Shown here piece after piece: positions 8,591 through 16,607 of a stretch of 64,000 bases of DNA (position 1 is the stretch's first letter; each line of letters opens with the position of its first letter). The translations under genes were made by a program, and so were the position numbers. Under the pieces are notes generated by a model that saw nothing but the letters and a program-made list of their open reading frames with translations, did not search any database and had not been told where the DNA came from. The stretch spans positions 127,704 through 191,703 of the forward strand of contig NZ_LMTJ01000006.1 of NCBI RefSeq assembly GCF_001510715.1, written 5' to 3'. Source of the DNA: Bacillus sp. FJAT-29814. GTDB taxonomy: Bacteria > Bacillota > Bacilli > Bacillales > Cytobacillaceae.

Positions 8591-9353
8591 ATGGTTCCCA
8601 ATGATCCAAAGTGTCAACTGTATGAGTTGGCTGTTGTTCGTAACCCTTCAACAGTTCTTTCGTTGTGACTCCGGTATGAACCAACAATGTATCCAAGCCG
8701 GCATTCATGCCCGCAAGTATGTCGGTATCGTAATAATCACCAACCATCAATGTATCTTCTTTGGCTGTTCCCAACACCTTTAAAGCCTGTTCCATGATGA
8801 TGGATTCTGGTTTTCCAATAAAGATAGGCTTAGTTTGTGTGGAAACGGCAATGACAGATGTCAAAGATCCATTCCCCGGCAGAAGCCCGCGCTCGGTCGG
8901 AATGGCTATGTCGCCATTAGTCGAGATAAATGTTGCCCCATTGCGGACGGCAAGGCAGGCCACGGCCAATTTTTCATAACTGATTTCCCGGTCTATTCCG
9001 ACAACAACAAAATCGGCATCTTCCCCGGCGAACTGGAACCCTTTTTCCTCCAGCGACGTTCTAATTCCCTCTTCCCCAATCACATAGACTGTGCCACCGG
9101 GGTTTAACTCATATATGTAATTTGCTGTTGCCTGGCTTGTCGTAAACACAAGCTCCTCGGAAGCCGGAATGTCAAAGTCGAGTAGTTTTTTGGCAACCTG
9201 GGCCGGCGTCCGGGATGAATTGTTGGTCACAAACAAGTATGGAATCCCTTTTTCTTTTAACTTTTTGACAAAATCGGAAGCAGCCTCAATCCGCTCTGTG
9301 CCTCGATACATCGTCCCATCCAAATCAATTAAATACCCATTATATTTTTTCAA
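8589..9353 (-). CDS. yutF: HAD-superfamily IIA phosphatase (YutF, NagD-like)
   Basis: Cytosolic haloacid-dehalogenase phosphatase of 254 residues. Motif I is LIDLDGTMYRG with nucleophile D10 and acid/base D12; motif II is VTNNSSRT; motif IV is MVGDYYDTDILAGMNAG. The large cap between motifs II and III places it in the IIA (NagD/p-nitrophenyl phosphatase) class. Natural substrate is unknown; sugar phosphates or nucleotides are typical. It is downstream of yutE on the same strand, separated by a hairpin. Confidence 0.9.
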   Translation of the reverse strand: MKKYNGYLIDLDGTMYRGTERIEAASDFVKKLKEKGIPYLFVTNNSSRTPAQVAKKLLDFDIPASEELVFTTSQATANYIYELNPGGTVYVIGEEGIRTSLEEKGFQFAGEDADFVVVGIDREISYEKLAVACLAVRNGATFISTNGDIAIPTERGLLPGNGSLTSVIAVSTQTKPIFIGKPESIIMEQALKVLGTAKEDTLMVGDYYDTDILAGMNAGLDTLLVHTGVTTKELLKGYEQQPTHTVDTLDHWEP

Positions 9354-9389
9354 AAAAAATCACCTCTAAAAATAGCTTCTCCCATAAAA

Positions 9390-9412
9390 GAAAAAGACCG
9401 TTCGGCGGTCTT
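9390..9412 (-). terminator. Hairpin between yutE and yutF
   Basis: AAGACCG pairs with CGGTCTT, followed on the minus strand by a T-rich tract. It overlaps the end of yutE. Confidence 0.6.
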
Positions 9413-9848
9413 AATTTTTAAATGCGGATACCGGTCCTAATTCGTTTGTCAAATAATCACGGACATTTGACGCGAAAAGGTCCAAGGCCGGTAAATGCTT
9501 GGATAATTGTCGGATTAGTTCCGAATGATCAATTTCTGTGTAAAATTGAACAAGCATTTTGCGAAAACCAATCAAGGTTTTCAAGCTACTGCCAGTTTCT
9601 GCACTGATGACTTTTTCGTCCATTAAAATGTCAATAATATCTTCATAGCTCCCCGGGTCACGCATAATAAATCCGTCAATCATGGAATTGCCAACATCCA
9701 ATACGGACTCCAACATCATCTGCGCCACCCGCTCCAAAGCGGCCTTTTCTAGCGGTGTAGACCATTCCTTGACCTCCGAGAAAAGCTTAGTCTGCGTTTC
9801 CAAATACACTAATGTAGTTTCAATTTTTTCCCGGTCAACAAAATACAT
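9411..9848 (-). CDS. yutE: HepT-like DUF86 protein (YutE)
   Basis: All-helical protein of 145 residues in the DUF86/HepT-like family. Classical HepT toxins carry an RX4-6HXY motif and pair with an MntA nucleotidyltransferase antitoxin. Here the matching segment is FRKMLVQFY: Arg and Tyr are present but Gln replaces His, and no MntA gene is adjacent. This looks like a domesticated chromosomal member rather than an active toxin. The frame can start at 9875, but the ATG at 9848 has AAGGAAG eight bases upstream and fits the family length. Follows the EAL gene closely and may be cotranscribed with it. Confidence 0.82.
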   Translation of the reverse strand: MYFVDREKIETTLVYLETQTKLFSEVKEWSTPLEKAALERVAQMMLESVLDVGNSMIDGFIMRDPGSYEDIIDILMDEKVISAETGSSLKTLIGFRKMLVQFYTEIDHSELIRQLSKHLPALDLFASNVRDYLTNELGPVSAFKN

Positions 9849-9877
9849 GTACTCCACTTCCTTCATCATCATCAATT

Positions 9878-11179
9878 CTACGTTGCCATGTCCCTCATCA
9901 ATACCGTTGGCGGAGCGTAAAAATTGCCTTGGGCGAGGTCAACCTTATTGCGGGTCAGGACTGAGGCTTCCTCCTCACTTTCGATTCCTTCGGCAACAAC
10001 GAGGGAACCTGCTTCCCTAGCCACCAGCAATAACCCCTTAAGCATGGATTCCTTTAAAGAATTTTTATCGATATTTGAAATAAGGGATCGGTCAATTTTG
10101 ATGATATCAGGCATAATCTCACTAATCGTACTCAAATTGGAATATCCAGCACCTGTATCATCAATTGCAATTCGGAACCCCATTAATCGTAACATTTTTA
10201 TATTATAAATGAAATCTTTGAGCCCTTCGATTGAATCATTTTCCGTAACTTCAATGATGATCTGTGTCGGCAAAATGGTGCGAACGCGCTGGAGCAGATT
10301 TTTTACATCCCTGGTGAAGCGAATGTTTCCAAGTGTGATCGGAGTAAAATTAATAAAGACATCATCACGGCATTTGGCTGCCTTTATTTGTTCCAACGCT
10401 TTTTCAAGGACAATCATTTCTAGTTCATAGAGTGTCCCAGTCTGTCTGGCAACGGAAAATAACGGCAAGGGACTCTCCAAAGCCGTTCCTTTTGGACCGC
10501 GGGTCAGCATTTCCCACGCCCGGATTTCATTTGTAGCAACATCAATAATCGGCTGTGCCAGCAGCTTGATATTCTTTTGGGAAATAATATTATTGATTGT
10601 ATAAAACATGCTGTCATATTTGGCGGCAAGTCTTTTTTCGGCCATGGCAATCGCCTGCCGCTGCGCTTTTTCAATCGATTCCTGAATAGAGTAATGCTTT
10701 TTGTCAACAAACATATAACCTGTTTCAAACTGAAGCTGAATCGATTGGTAAAGCTTATGCAGCCTTTTTTCCACCGGGTTTGTCAGGTTCTTCATGATTC
10801 GGTCCATTTCGGATATGTAATGGCAATCATGATCCACCTGAACAACTAAGGTAAGTCCATCCCCATAATAATCATGAAGGGAGATAATATCCTGTTCATC
10901 CAGTTCTTCTAATACAACTTCCCGAAATGCCTTCTTAATCTGCCTTTGCAAATGACGATGCTGGTTCTCCCCGAGCTGTTCGGCCAACTCGGCAACATTT
11001 TGCAGATTAAACACAATAACGGCCACTTCATGCCCCGTTTGAAAAGCGGTGACGACTCCCTCTAATACTGGATTTCGCAGCACGAATTTAGGTGGATAAA
11101 ATCGTAATGAAGAAAGAGGCAATAGAAGCTTTCCCCATTGCATTATTTCTTTCACTTTGTCGATGGAGCGGCGGATCAT
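9878..11179 (-). CDS. EAL-domain c-di-GMP phosphodiesterase with degenerate GGDEF-like domain
   Basis: Probable hydrolase of cyclic di-GMP. Residues about 40-190 resemble a GGDEF domain whose signature is lost (YYGDGLTL in its place), so it should not make c-di-GMP but may bind nucleotide. Residues about 200-433 form an EAL domain. Its catalytic set looks intact: WEML in place of EAL keeps the Glu; INFTP Asn, EVTEND Glu, IDDTGAGYS double Asp, IKIDRS Lys, VAEGIE Glu and AQGNFY Gln are all present. No membrane segments are seen, so it is likely cytosolic. The ATG at 11179 has GAGGG six bases upstream; an earlier ATG at 11209 has no such site. I do not recall a homolog at this position in B. subtilis. 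Confidence 0.85.
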   Translation of the reverse strand: MIRRSIDKVKEIMQWGKLLLPLSSLRFYPPKFVLRNPVLEGVVTAFQTGHEVAVIVFNLQNVAELAEQLGENQHRHLQRQIKKAFREVVLEELDEQDIISLHDYYGDGLTLVVQVDHDCHYISEMDRIMKNLTNPVEKRLHKLYQSIQLQFETGYMFVDKKHYSIQESIEKAQRQAIAMAEKRLAAKYDSMFYTINNIISQKNIKLLAQPIIDVATNEIRAWEMLTRGPKGTALESPLPLFSVARQTGTLYELEMIVLEKALEQIKAAKCRDDVFINFTPITLGNIRFTRDVKNLLQRVRTILPTQIIIEVTENDSIEGLKDFIYNIKMLRLMGFRIAIDDTGAGYSNLSTISEIMPDIIKIDRSLISNIDKNSLKESMLKGLLLVAREAGSLVVAEGIESEEEASVLTRNKVDLAQGNFYAPPTVLMRDMAT

Positions 11180-11360
11180 AAATTTCCCTCTTCTAGCTTC
11201 AGACATCATAGTTAGTTATATTGTAACATATTTTTACATTATTCTATTTTTTTTACAGGTTTTTTTCAGACTATGTTGGGAAAATCCTCAAAGCTTCCCA
11301 TCCTCGAGATTATTTTGATATGATAGAAGGTGTTCAATAGGACTGATAAAGGAGACTGTT

Positions 11361-11627
11361 ATGGTAGATCGTTTTTTCTTATATGATGATATGGAAAATA
11401 CAAGGACAAGGTTTGTCAGCTTTGTGGGTGAAAACCAGCGCTATGATTTAGCCATCATGAAGTCCGACAGGCATTATGGCAAGTCGCTTGTTTTAAATAT
11501 GCAGGGGAACCGTTTTGCGATTATTGGCCAGGATGACTTGCAGGAAGAGGGCTATTTGGAGTATGCCTTTCAACTGAATGAAGAAGAAGCAGAGGAACTG
11601 AAATCTTTTCTGATTGAAATTATTTAA
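11361..11627 (+). CDS. DUF3055 family small protein
   Basis: Protein of 88 residues recognised as the DUF3055 family of Bacillales, function unknown. The sequence is acidic, with the conserved MVDRFFLYDDMENTRTRFVSF N-terminal half and a GQDDLQEEGYLEYAF segment, and no signal peptide. GGAGACTGTT lies before the ATG. Followed after 57 bases by another small gene on the same strand and probably cotranscribed with it. Divergent from the EAL gene. Confidence 0.8.
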   Translation: MVDRFFLYDDMENTRTRFVSFVGENQRYDLAIMKSDRHYGKSLVLNMQGNRFAIIGQDDLQEEGYLEYAFQLNEEEAEELKSFLIEII

Positions 11628-11684
11628 AGTAAGCTCATGTTTTTCGCCCCTTTAGAAATACTATGGAACAAAGGAGTGAGCGAC

Positions 11685-11978
11685 ATGGCTGAAAAGGATG
11701 CTGAGAAATACGGTGATTTCTCGAATGTGGAAAAACAGCGGAATTATCTGACTGCCGAAGAATTCCCCGACGGGCCGTTTGGGTCGCTAATCAGGCAAAA
11801 TGAACCCGTTGAATTAAAAAGCACCCCTTGGAAGGAAGGTCAGCGCCGCTACAGCAGCTTTAATTACGAATTTAAATCGCTGCACCAAGATCTGCCTCGG
11901 CAAGTGCCAGGCGCCCATCCGCCGCATGATAATAAATCAACCGATCAACAGGCACCGTATAATAATAATGAAACGTAA
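11685..11978 (+). CDS. Small hydrophilic cytosolic protein, unknown function
   Basis: Protein of 97 residues, strongly hydrophilic, with no signal peptide or membrane segment. It carries FPDGPFGS and SSFNYEFKSLHQDLPRQ, then a low-complexity tail rich in His, Pro, Asn and Gln. I recognise it only as a type of small 'cytosolic protein' seen in Bacillaceae near yutD. An upstream in-frame ATG (11637) lacks a ribosome-binding site; the ATG at 11685 has AAGGAGTGA six bases before it. Convergent with yutD. Confidence 0.7.
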   Translation: MAEKDAEKYGDFSNVEKQRNYLTAEEFPDGPFGSLIRQNEPVELKSTPWKEGQRRYSSFNYEFKSLHQDLPRQVPGAHPPHDNKSTDQQAPYNNNET

Positions 11979-12010
11979 AAAACGAAGGAGCATTTGCCCT
12001 TCGTTTTATT
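11977..12010. terminator. Bidirectional terminator
   Basis: AAAACGAAGG pairs with CCTTCGTTTT; A and T runs flank the stem on both sides. It serves the plus-strand small gene and yutD. Confidence 0.8.
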
Positions 12011-12281
12011 TTTTTACCTTTTTCAATACAAAATAAGCACAGCCAAAATTACAGTATTCATAAAGGTATTCGCTTAATGTACTGATTTTTGTATCAAAGG
12101 TTGCTTTTTGGTTTTGGTCATCAAAGAAGCCTTTCAGGCGAAGCTGGCCGTATCCCCAATCACCGACAATGTAGTCATATCTGGACAGAATATCGCTATA
12201 CCTGGCTTTCAGCGCATCCTCGTTAAAGCCGTCGCGAAATTCCTGCACCAGTTCGTAATGTAAATTATTGATCGTTACCAT
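12006..12281 (-). CDS. yutD: YutD family protein (DUF1027)
   Basis: Small cytosolic protein of 91 residues from the DUF1027/YutD family, conserved across Firmicutes; molecular function unknown. Recognised from the conserved core 'RYDYIVGDWGYGQLRLKGFF' region and the C-terminal EYCNFGCAYFVLKK with two cysteines. AAAAGAGGTGACAAGGT precedes the ATG. Single gene between convergent and divergent neighbours, in the expected yutE-yutD-yutC order. Confidence 0.85.
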   Translation of the reverse strand: MVTINNLHYELVQEFRDGFNEDALKARYSDILSRYDYIVGDWGYGQLRLKGFFDDQNQKATFDTKISTLSEYLYEYCNFGCAYFVLKKVKK

Positions 12282-12398
12282 ACCTTGTCACCTCTTTTTT
12301 GCCAGCGGTTCTAAACTCCATTATAACCGATTCACCATGAATTACTAAGAAAAAAAACATCTCGTATGGAAATTCTAATAAAAGGAGGTGTTTTCACA

Positions 12399-13040
12399 TT
12401 GAAAAAGCTAGTTGTAATCGCGGGACTGTGTACACTGACAGCGCTCGCTGGCTGCCAAAAGGACACGGCGAACCGCGATGTCTATGAAGAAAGCGGCAAT
12501 ACCATTAATGTTAATAATAAACGCCACGAGCTTTATCGGGAGGGAGCAACCAAGGATGTTCGCAACGTCAGTACCTCCTATGGGTTTGTCCGTCATCAGA
12601 AAAGCCCTTTGATGAACGACAACACCGCCAATGACACTTATTCAGCACTTGACCGCGAACAGGTAGCTAACGTTATCAGCAAGTTAAGTGTCAATATTCC
12701 ACATGTCAATGATGTTGCGACCCTTGTTACCGACCAGGAAGTATTGGTGGCCTATGATACCAATTCAAAGGATCGCAAAATGACAGCCGATCAGGTAAAA
12801 AGAACCGCCATGTCTGTCGTCCCAAGATTTTACCATGTGTATGTCAGCGACAATGAGGCCTTAATGCAAGATGTTGAAAATTTAGCAAGCTTTGATTCAA
12901 ACAATAGAAAAGCGCGCGACTCGGTCAATCAGGTAATAAAACAAATGAAAAAATCGCCGCAGGGCAACCGGATGAACGACAGTGAGGACGAAAATGGCCT
13001 TACACCGGATGATTCGGACCGGACAATGACAAATCGATAA
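12399..13040 (+). CDS. yutC: YhcN/YlaJ family sporulation lipoprotein (YutC)
   Basis: Predicted lipoprotein of the YhcN/YlaJ family, found in spore membranes. The signal peptide ends in the lipobox LAGC (cleavage before Cys about 19). The mature part has the family pattern: an N-terminal variable region, then a domain with 'VNIPHVNDVATLVTDQEVLVAY' and 'VVPRFYHVYVSDN', followed by a charged, disordered tail. The start is a TTG at 12399, set by a near-perfect AAAGGAGGTG eight bases upstream; the upstream ATG at 12366 would place this site inside the coding region and spoil the signal peptide. Confidence 0.88.
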   Translation: MKKLVVIAGLCTLTALAGCQKDTANRDVYEESGNTINVNNKRHELYREGATKDVRNVSTSYGFVRHQKSPLMNDNTANDTYSALDREQVANVISKLSVNIPHVNDVATLVTDQEVLVAYDTNSKDRKMTADQVKRTAMSVVPRFYHVYVSDNEALMQDVENLASFDSNNRKARDSVNQVIKQMKKSPQGNRMNDSEDENGLTPDDSDRTMTNR

Positions 13041-13042
13041 TA

Positions 13043-13083
13043 AAAAGGAGTTCTGACCCGAGTTATGGGCCGAACTCCTTTAT
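13043..13083. terminator. Bidirectional terminator between yutC and lipA
   Basis: AAAGGAGTTC pairs with GAACTCCTTT around a loop of about 18 bases, with A and T runs outside. Confidence 0.8.
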
Positions 13084-13087
13084 TTCT

Positions 13088-14011
13088 TTATGCTTCCTGG
13101 GCGTTTTGTGTTTGCTCTCCAAGCATCTGTTTATGCTTTGCTGCTGCATTGACTTGCTCATCGGCGTGGTATGAAGAACGAACCAGCGGACCTGCTTCAC
13201 AGTGACTGAAGCCTTTGCTGAGGGCAATCTCCCGCAGTTCATTAAATTCAGCAGGGCTGTAATATTTTTCAACCTTTAAATGACCTTTGGTTGGCTGCAG
13301 GTACTGGCCAATCGTCATGATATCTACATTGTTCGCGCGCAAGTCGTCCATAACCTCGATAATTTCTTCCTTTGTCTCCCCAAGGCCAATCATCAGACTG
13401 GATTTCGTCGGGATGCTTGGCTGCATTTCTTTGGCGCGGCGTAGGAACTCAAGAGAACGATCATATTTAGCCCGGGCGCGGACTCTTGGAGTTAATCGTC
13501 TAACTGTTTCAATATTGTGGTTCAGAATATCCGGCTTCGCATCCATCAGCATTTTCAAATTTTCTTCTTTTCCGCCCATATCTGACGGAAGCACTTCAAT
13601 GCTGGTAAATGGATTCTTGCGGCGAATGGCCCTGATAGTTTCTGCAAAAACGGCTGCACCGCCATCCTTCAGGTCATCGCGGGCCACAGCAGTCACGACC
13701 ACATGCTTCAGGTTCATAAGCTGAACCGAGTCGGCAACCCGTTCCGGCTCCTGCAAATCAAGTTCGGTCGGCAGGCCAGTTTTTACGGCGCAGAAACGGC
13801 ACGCGCGGGTACAGGTGTCGCCTAGAATCATAAACGTGGCTGTTCTTCTAACCGCCCAGCATTCATGGATGTTCGGGCAGCGCGCTTCCTCACATACCGT
13901 ATGTAGATTTTTTTCACGCATTAATTTTTTTAAGCCAGTGTAAGACTCATTTGTATTTAGCTTTATTTTTAACCATTCCGGTTTTCGTAAAATTTCTTCT
14001 TGCTTGCTCAT
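13088..14011 (-). CDS. lipA: Lipoyl synthase
   Basis: Radical-SAM enzyme that inserts two sulfurs into octanoyl groups on lipoyl domains, including GcvH encoded at 34.2 kb in this window. Both 4Fe-4S clusters are visible: auxiliary cluster C40-C45-C51 ([12 protein letters not shown]) and radical-SAM cluster C67-C71-C74 (CTRACRFC). The ATG at 14011 has AAGGGG seven bases upstream; the frame extends to 14083 without a better site. 307 residues, normal for the family. The yutC-lipA-lytH order matches B. subtilis. It depends on the suf system for its clusters. Confidence 0.96.
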   Translation of the reverse strand: MSKQEEILRKPEWLKIKLNTNESYTGLKKLMREKNLHTVCEEARCPNIHECWAVRRTATFMILGDTCTRACRFCAVKTGLPTELDLQEPERVADSVQLMNLKHVVVTAVARDDLKDGGAAVFAETIRAIRRKNPFTSIEVLPSDMGGKEENLKMLMDAKPDILNHNIETVRRLTPRVRARAKYDRSLEFLRRAKEMQPSIPTKSSLMIGLGETKEEIIEVMDDLRANNVDIMTIGQYLQPTKGHLKVEKYYSPAEFNELREIALSKGFSHCEAGPLVRSSYHADEQVNAAAKHKQMLGEQTQNAQEA

Positions 14012-14117
14012 GATTACACCCCTTATATGATCAAAAACAACATCTTCTTTTGTCACTTTAACATACCGGGGATGGAACGACAAGCGAAGGGGTTTGTTTG
14101 CGGGGCTTCAAAAAAGG

Positions 14118-14246
14118 TTTGGCGAAATATGATGTGAATCCGGCGAAATACTCCATATGTTCGGCGAAAACATCTTCAAATTCGGCGAAAATTCGCCCAA
14201 GTTTGGCGAAATACACACCAGATTCGGCGAAATACCTTTTGATTAC
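14118..14246. repeat. 21-nt tandem array, GGCGAAATA family
   Basis: GGCGAAA recurs at 14121, 14142, 14163, 14184, 14205 and 14226, exactly 21 bases apart. The conserved core is about TTCGGCGAAATA, with variable 9-base filler. Its reverse complement (TATTTCGCCGAA) is the core of the array at 46.3 kb. Unlike most arrays here, it lies between divergent genes (lipA and lytH), so it could affect their promoters. Confidence 0.9.
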
Positions 14247-14279
14247 CATATATTAACCATTATGAAATTTCCTAGGTTC

Positions 14280-14288
14280 CATAAACTA
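14280..14288 (+). promoter_or_regulatory. Possible mother-cell sigma -10 element for lytH
   Basis: CATAAACTA matches the CATANNNTA -10 pattern of SigK (and is close to SigE). lytH is known as a SigK-dependent gene in B. subtilis. No convincing -35 is seen at the right spacing. Confidence 0.3.
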
Positions 14289-14311
14289 ATTTTGTACATT
14301 CAAAGGGAAGG

Positions 14312-15313
14312 ATGATTCCTGTGAGGGCTGTTCTGATGATTGGAACGTTCCTTTTGTTCTTTATTACAATAATTGTTCCAAGAAATGCTTATGCCAGTGA
14401 AATCGACCCCTATTGGGAACGAATGAAGCTTTATAAAAAAGTTGAAACAGTTACGCAAATTCCTTGGTACTACCTGGCGGCAATTGATCAATATGAACGA
14501 AATGTGCGTAACGTTCGCCGTGACTTGCCTAAGCCGGATCGGCTTATCGCCATCTATTTTAAGCCTGAGGTGTGGGTAGGATTGACCAACCCGAACCTTG
14601 CCGAAGAAGACCCTGCAATCATCTCTTTTTTTAATGGAATGGGTGTTGATGGGGATGGTGATGGAAAGGCTAGCCTCAAAAGCGACGAGGATGTCTTATA
14701 TGCATTTGCCAAGTACCTGCTTTCCTATGGTGTTGACCATGATAATATTAAAATCGGGTTATGGAATTATTACCGCCGCGACCGAACAGTAGGCAGCATT
14801 GCCAATTACGCAAAAATCTACCGACATTATGGACGGCTTAATTTGGATGCAAACGTATTTCCTGTTCCGCTCCGCAGCAATCATAGCTATCGCAGCACGT
14901 GGGGAGACGCCCGCGGCTGGGGGGGACGCAGAATTCATGAAGGTACCGACATTTTCGCCGGATACGGCGTTCCGGTCAGGGCAACCTGTTACGGTGTCAT
15001 TGAAATCAAGGGCTGGAACAAGTTTGGCGGCTGGAGAATCGGAATTCGAGATATTAACAACAACTATCATTACTTTGCCCATCTCAGCGGCTTTGCGAAG
15101 GATTTGAAGGTTGGGCAAATTGTTGAACCTGGCATGCTGATTGGCGGAGTAGGAAGCTCCGGCTATGGACCACCAGGAACCTCCGGGAAATTCCCACCGC
15201 ATTTGCACTATGGGATGTATAAAGACAACGGAATTACCGAGTGGTCTTTTGACCCGTATCCGCATTTGGCAAAATGGAAACGGCTTGAACGGGCCCGTGC
15301 CGTGAAGAAATAG
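14312..15313 (+). CDS. lytH: Sporulation M23 peptidoglycan endopeptidase LytH
   Basis: Secreted zinc metallopeptidase that, in B. subtilis, trims L-Ala-D-Glu side chains in the spore cortex. An N-terminal signal segment (about residues 7-27, ending near AYAS) is followed by a roughly 150-residue region and then the M23/LytM domain (about 200-315). The domain shows HEGTDIFAGYG (His and Asp zinc ligands) and HLHYGMY (third ligand). Length is 333 residues, as expected. Start is uncertain between ATG 14312 and GTG 14321; both use the same GGGAAGG. Convergent with yunB. Confidence 0.9.
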   Translation: MIPVRAVLMIGTFLLFFITIIVPRNAYASEIDPYWERMKLYKKVETVTQIPWYYLAAIDQYERNVRNVRRDLPKPDRLIAIYFKPEVWVGLTNPNLAEEDPAIISFFNGMGVDGDGDGKASLKSDEDVLYAFAKYLLSYGVDHDNIKIGLWNYYRRDRTVGSIANYAKIYRHYGRLNLDANVFPVPLRSNHSYRSTWGDARGWGGRRIHEGTDIFAGYGVPVRATCYGVIEIKGWNKFGGWRIGIRDINNNYHYFAHLSGFAKDLKVGQIVEPGMLIGGVGSSGYGPPGTSGKFPPHLHYGMYKDNGITEWSFDPYPHLAKWKRLERARAVKK

Positions 15314-15344
15314 GACTGTCCGCACAAAATGGACAGTCCTTTAT
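15312..15344. terminator. Bidirectional terminator between lytH and yunB
   Basis: AGGACTGTCC pairs with GGACAGTCCT around a nine-base loop. It overlaps the yunB stop. Confidence 0.8.
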
Positions 15345-16132
15345 TCTCCTCCTGATTTTTTTGTTGGTTTTGCTTTCTTTTCCGGAACAGGAATGGAGAG
15401 CGTTGAATCTCCGCCGCTATTATAAAATTGCGGGACTTCCCCCTGAATCAAGGTGCCGCCCACAGGTATGGTCTGCTTTAGCTTTGTAATCTCTGTTGCA
15501 AATGGGGTAATAATTTGCACAGATACTTCGATCTCTACCGAAACTTTAATCCACGTGTTGTTGATTCCAATTGGCTCCGTTTCGATATGAACATCAGGTT
15601 CAACCTCACCGATAGCATGGAATTTAACTGGGATTTTCGGACCGAGGTTCCCCAATAAAGTGATATTGGTGGCCTGCCCGAGCGGAACATACCATACAAT
15701 CCCATCTTCTGACGAAGTTTCTTCTGTCTCAATTTCCACGTCGGTTAACTGCTCCAATGAGGCGATATTGCCAGCTTTGGCAGACTTTAAGTTTTTTTGA
15801 ATTTGTGCTGTTGTTTCAGCTAAAACCCTATTAATCAAATCTGTATTTAATTGCGCATTTTCTTTCGAGCCATCTGCACTAGGGATAATTTGGATGACAT
15901 TATTATTTTCCCCCACATTGGTTGTTCGTTTTGTAATGGCTCTATTAATAACAAGGGATGCAATATTTCGGGTTTCAGATGTTGCATATCGCATCAAAGT
16001 CGGTTCTATTCCCTTGTTGACAAGCAAGATTCCAATAGCGGTCGTAAACAGAAAAAATACGATTGTTATTAGAATGACATAGCGGAAGGGCAATGGTCCA
16101 CGCTTTGATAACCTTCTGCGAAACTTTGCCAA
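15341..16132 (-). CDS. yunB: Sporulation protein YunB
   Basis: Mother-cell sporulation protein; YunB is needed for efficient spore formation in B. subtilis, mechanism unknown. One N-terminal membrane helix (about residues 15-38, VILITIVFFLFTTAIGILLV) is followed by an extracytoplasmic domain with 'MRYATSETRNIASLVINRAI' and repeated beta-rich segments. The tail is Lys/Pro-rich. The start is taken as TTG 16132 (263 residues): the in-frame GTG at 16141 is inside the Shine-Dalgarno AAGGGGTG. That site can be paired in an upstream hairpin (separate entry). Confidence 0.88.
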   Translation of the reverse strand: MAKFRRRLSKRGPLPFRYVILITIVFFLFTTAIGILLVNKGIEPTLMRYATSETRNIASLVINRAITKRTTNVGENNNVIQIIPSADGSKENAQLNTDLINRVLAETTAQIQKNLKSAKAGNIASLEQLTDVEIETEETSSEDGIVWYVPLGQATNITLLGNLGPKIPVKFHAIGEVEPDVHIETEPIGINNTWIKVSVEIEVSVQIITPFATEITKLKQTIPVGGTLIQGEVPQFYNSGGDSTLSIPVPEKKAKPTKKSGGE

Positions 16133-16140
16133 AAAAATCA

Positions 16141-16171
16141 CCCCTTCAAGCTATATGTATGCTTAAAGGGG
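16141..16171 (-). promoter_or_regulatory. Hairpin covering the yunB ribosome-binding site
   Basis: On the minus strand, CCCCTT-t-AAGC (16171-16161) can pair with GCTT-g-AAGGGG (16151-16141) around a nine-base loop, giving ten base pairs with one internal mismatch. The 3' arm is the Shine-Dalgarno AAGGGG of yunB, so the fold would hide it. No T-run follows, so it is not a terminator. Confidence 0.5.
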
Positions 16172-16212
16172 GTGGTCTAGCCCATTAATGTTTGAACAAG
16201 TAGGGTAAAAAT

Positions 16213-16239
16213 AAAAGCCTGCCTTAAAGGCAGACTTTT
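16213..16239 (-). terminator. Terminator after yunC
   Basis: On the minus strand AGTCTGCCTT pairs with AAGGCAGGCT and is followed by TTTATTTTT. Confidence 0.8.
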
Positions 16240-16542
16240 TTACAGCATTTTCAGCAAGGCGTCCTTGCCGATCATCCCTTTCTTGATTCCCAAATTTTCT
16301 GCCTCGAGTGTTACAGACTCCAGCGGAGCATCTAACAGCTGCTCAATCGTCCGCACGCCAACAGCCCTGCCAGCAATGACTTTGCGGTCCTTTAACTTTT
16401 CATTCAGTAACCCGACATCCAAGGCACCGCACATAATATATCCTTTTTCGCTTGTCACGGCAAGCAGGGTAGTTTTAGGAAGTAACACCGAAACGGCCAA
16501 AAACGTATGGCCTTCAATTTCAACTGGTGATAGATTGATCAA
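16240..16542 (-). CDS. yunC: YunC family protein (DUF1805)
   Basis: Cytosolic protein of 100 residues, family DUF1805, function unknown. The highly conserved core 'YIMCGALDVGLLNEKLKDRK' and 'VIAGRAVGVRTIEQLLDAPLE' is nearly identical to the B. subtilis homolog I remember. The frame extends upstream to 16632 through a non-conserved stretch that would overlap yunD. The TTG at 16542 aligns with the homolog's first Met, with AAAGGAG about eleven bases upstream, and is chosen. Likely cotranscribed with yunD. Confidence 0.83.
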   Translation of the reverse strand: MINLSPVEIEGHTFLAVSVLLPKTTLLAVTSEKGYIMCGALDVGLLNEKLKDRKVIAGRAVGVRTIEQLLDAPLESVTLEAENLGIKKGMIGKDALLKML

Positions 16543-16607
16543 AGGATTCCACACTCCTTTCCCTACTAACACAGTATGAAAGCAGGTTAAAAAGCGTGTG
16601 TCCCAAT

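Noticed and set aside
9411..9848. HepT/MntA toxin-antitoxin pair
   Set aside because: The motif His is replaced by Gln and no nucleotidyltransferase gene is adjacent.
14058..14249. 63-codon minus-strand frame with FAE/FAK repeats
   Set aside because: Translation of the 21-nt array at 14.1 kb; it overlaps the lipA leader and has no ribosome-binding site.
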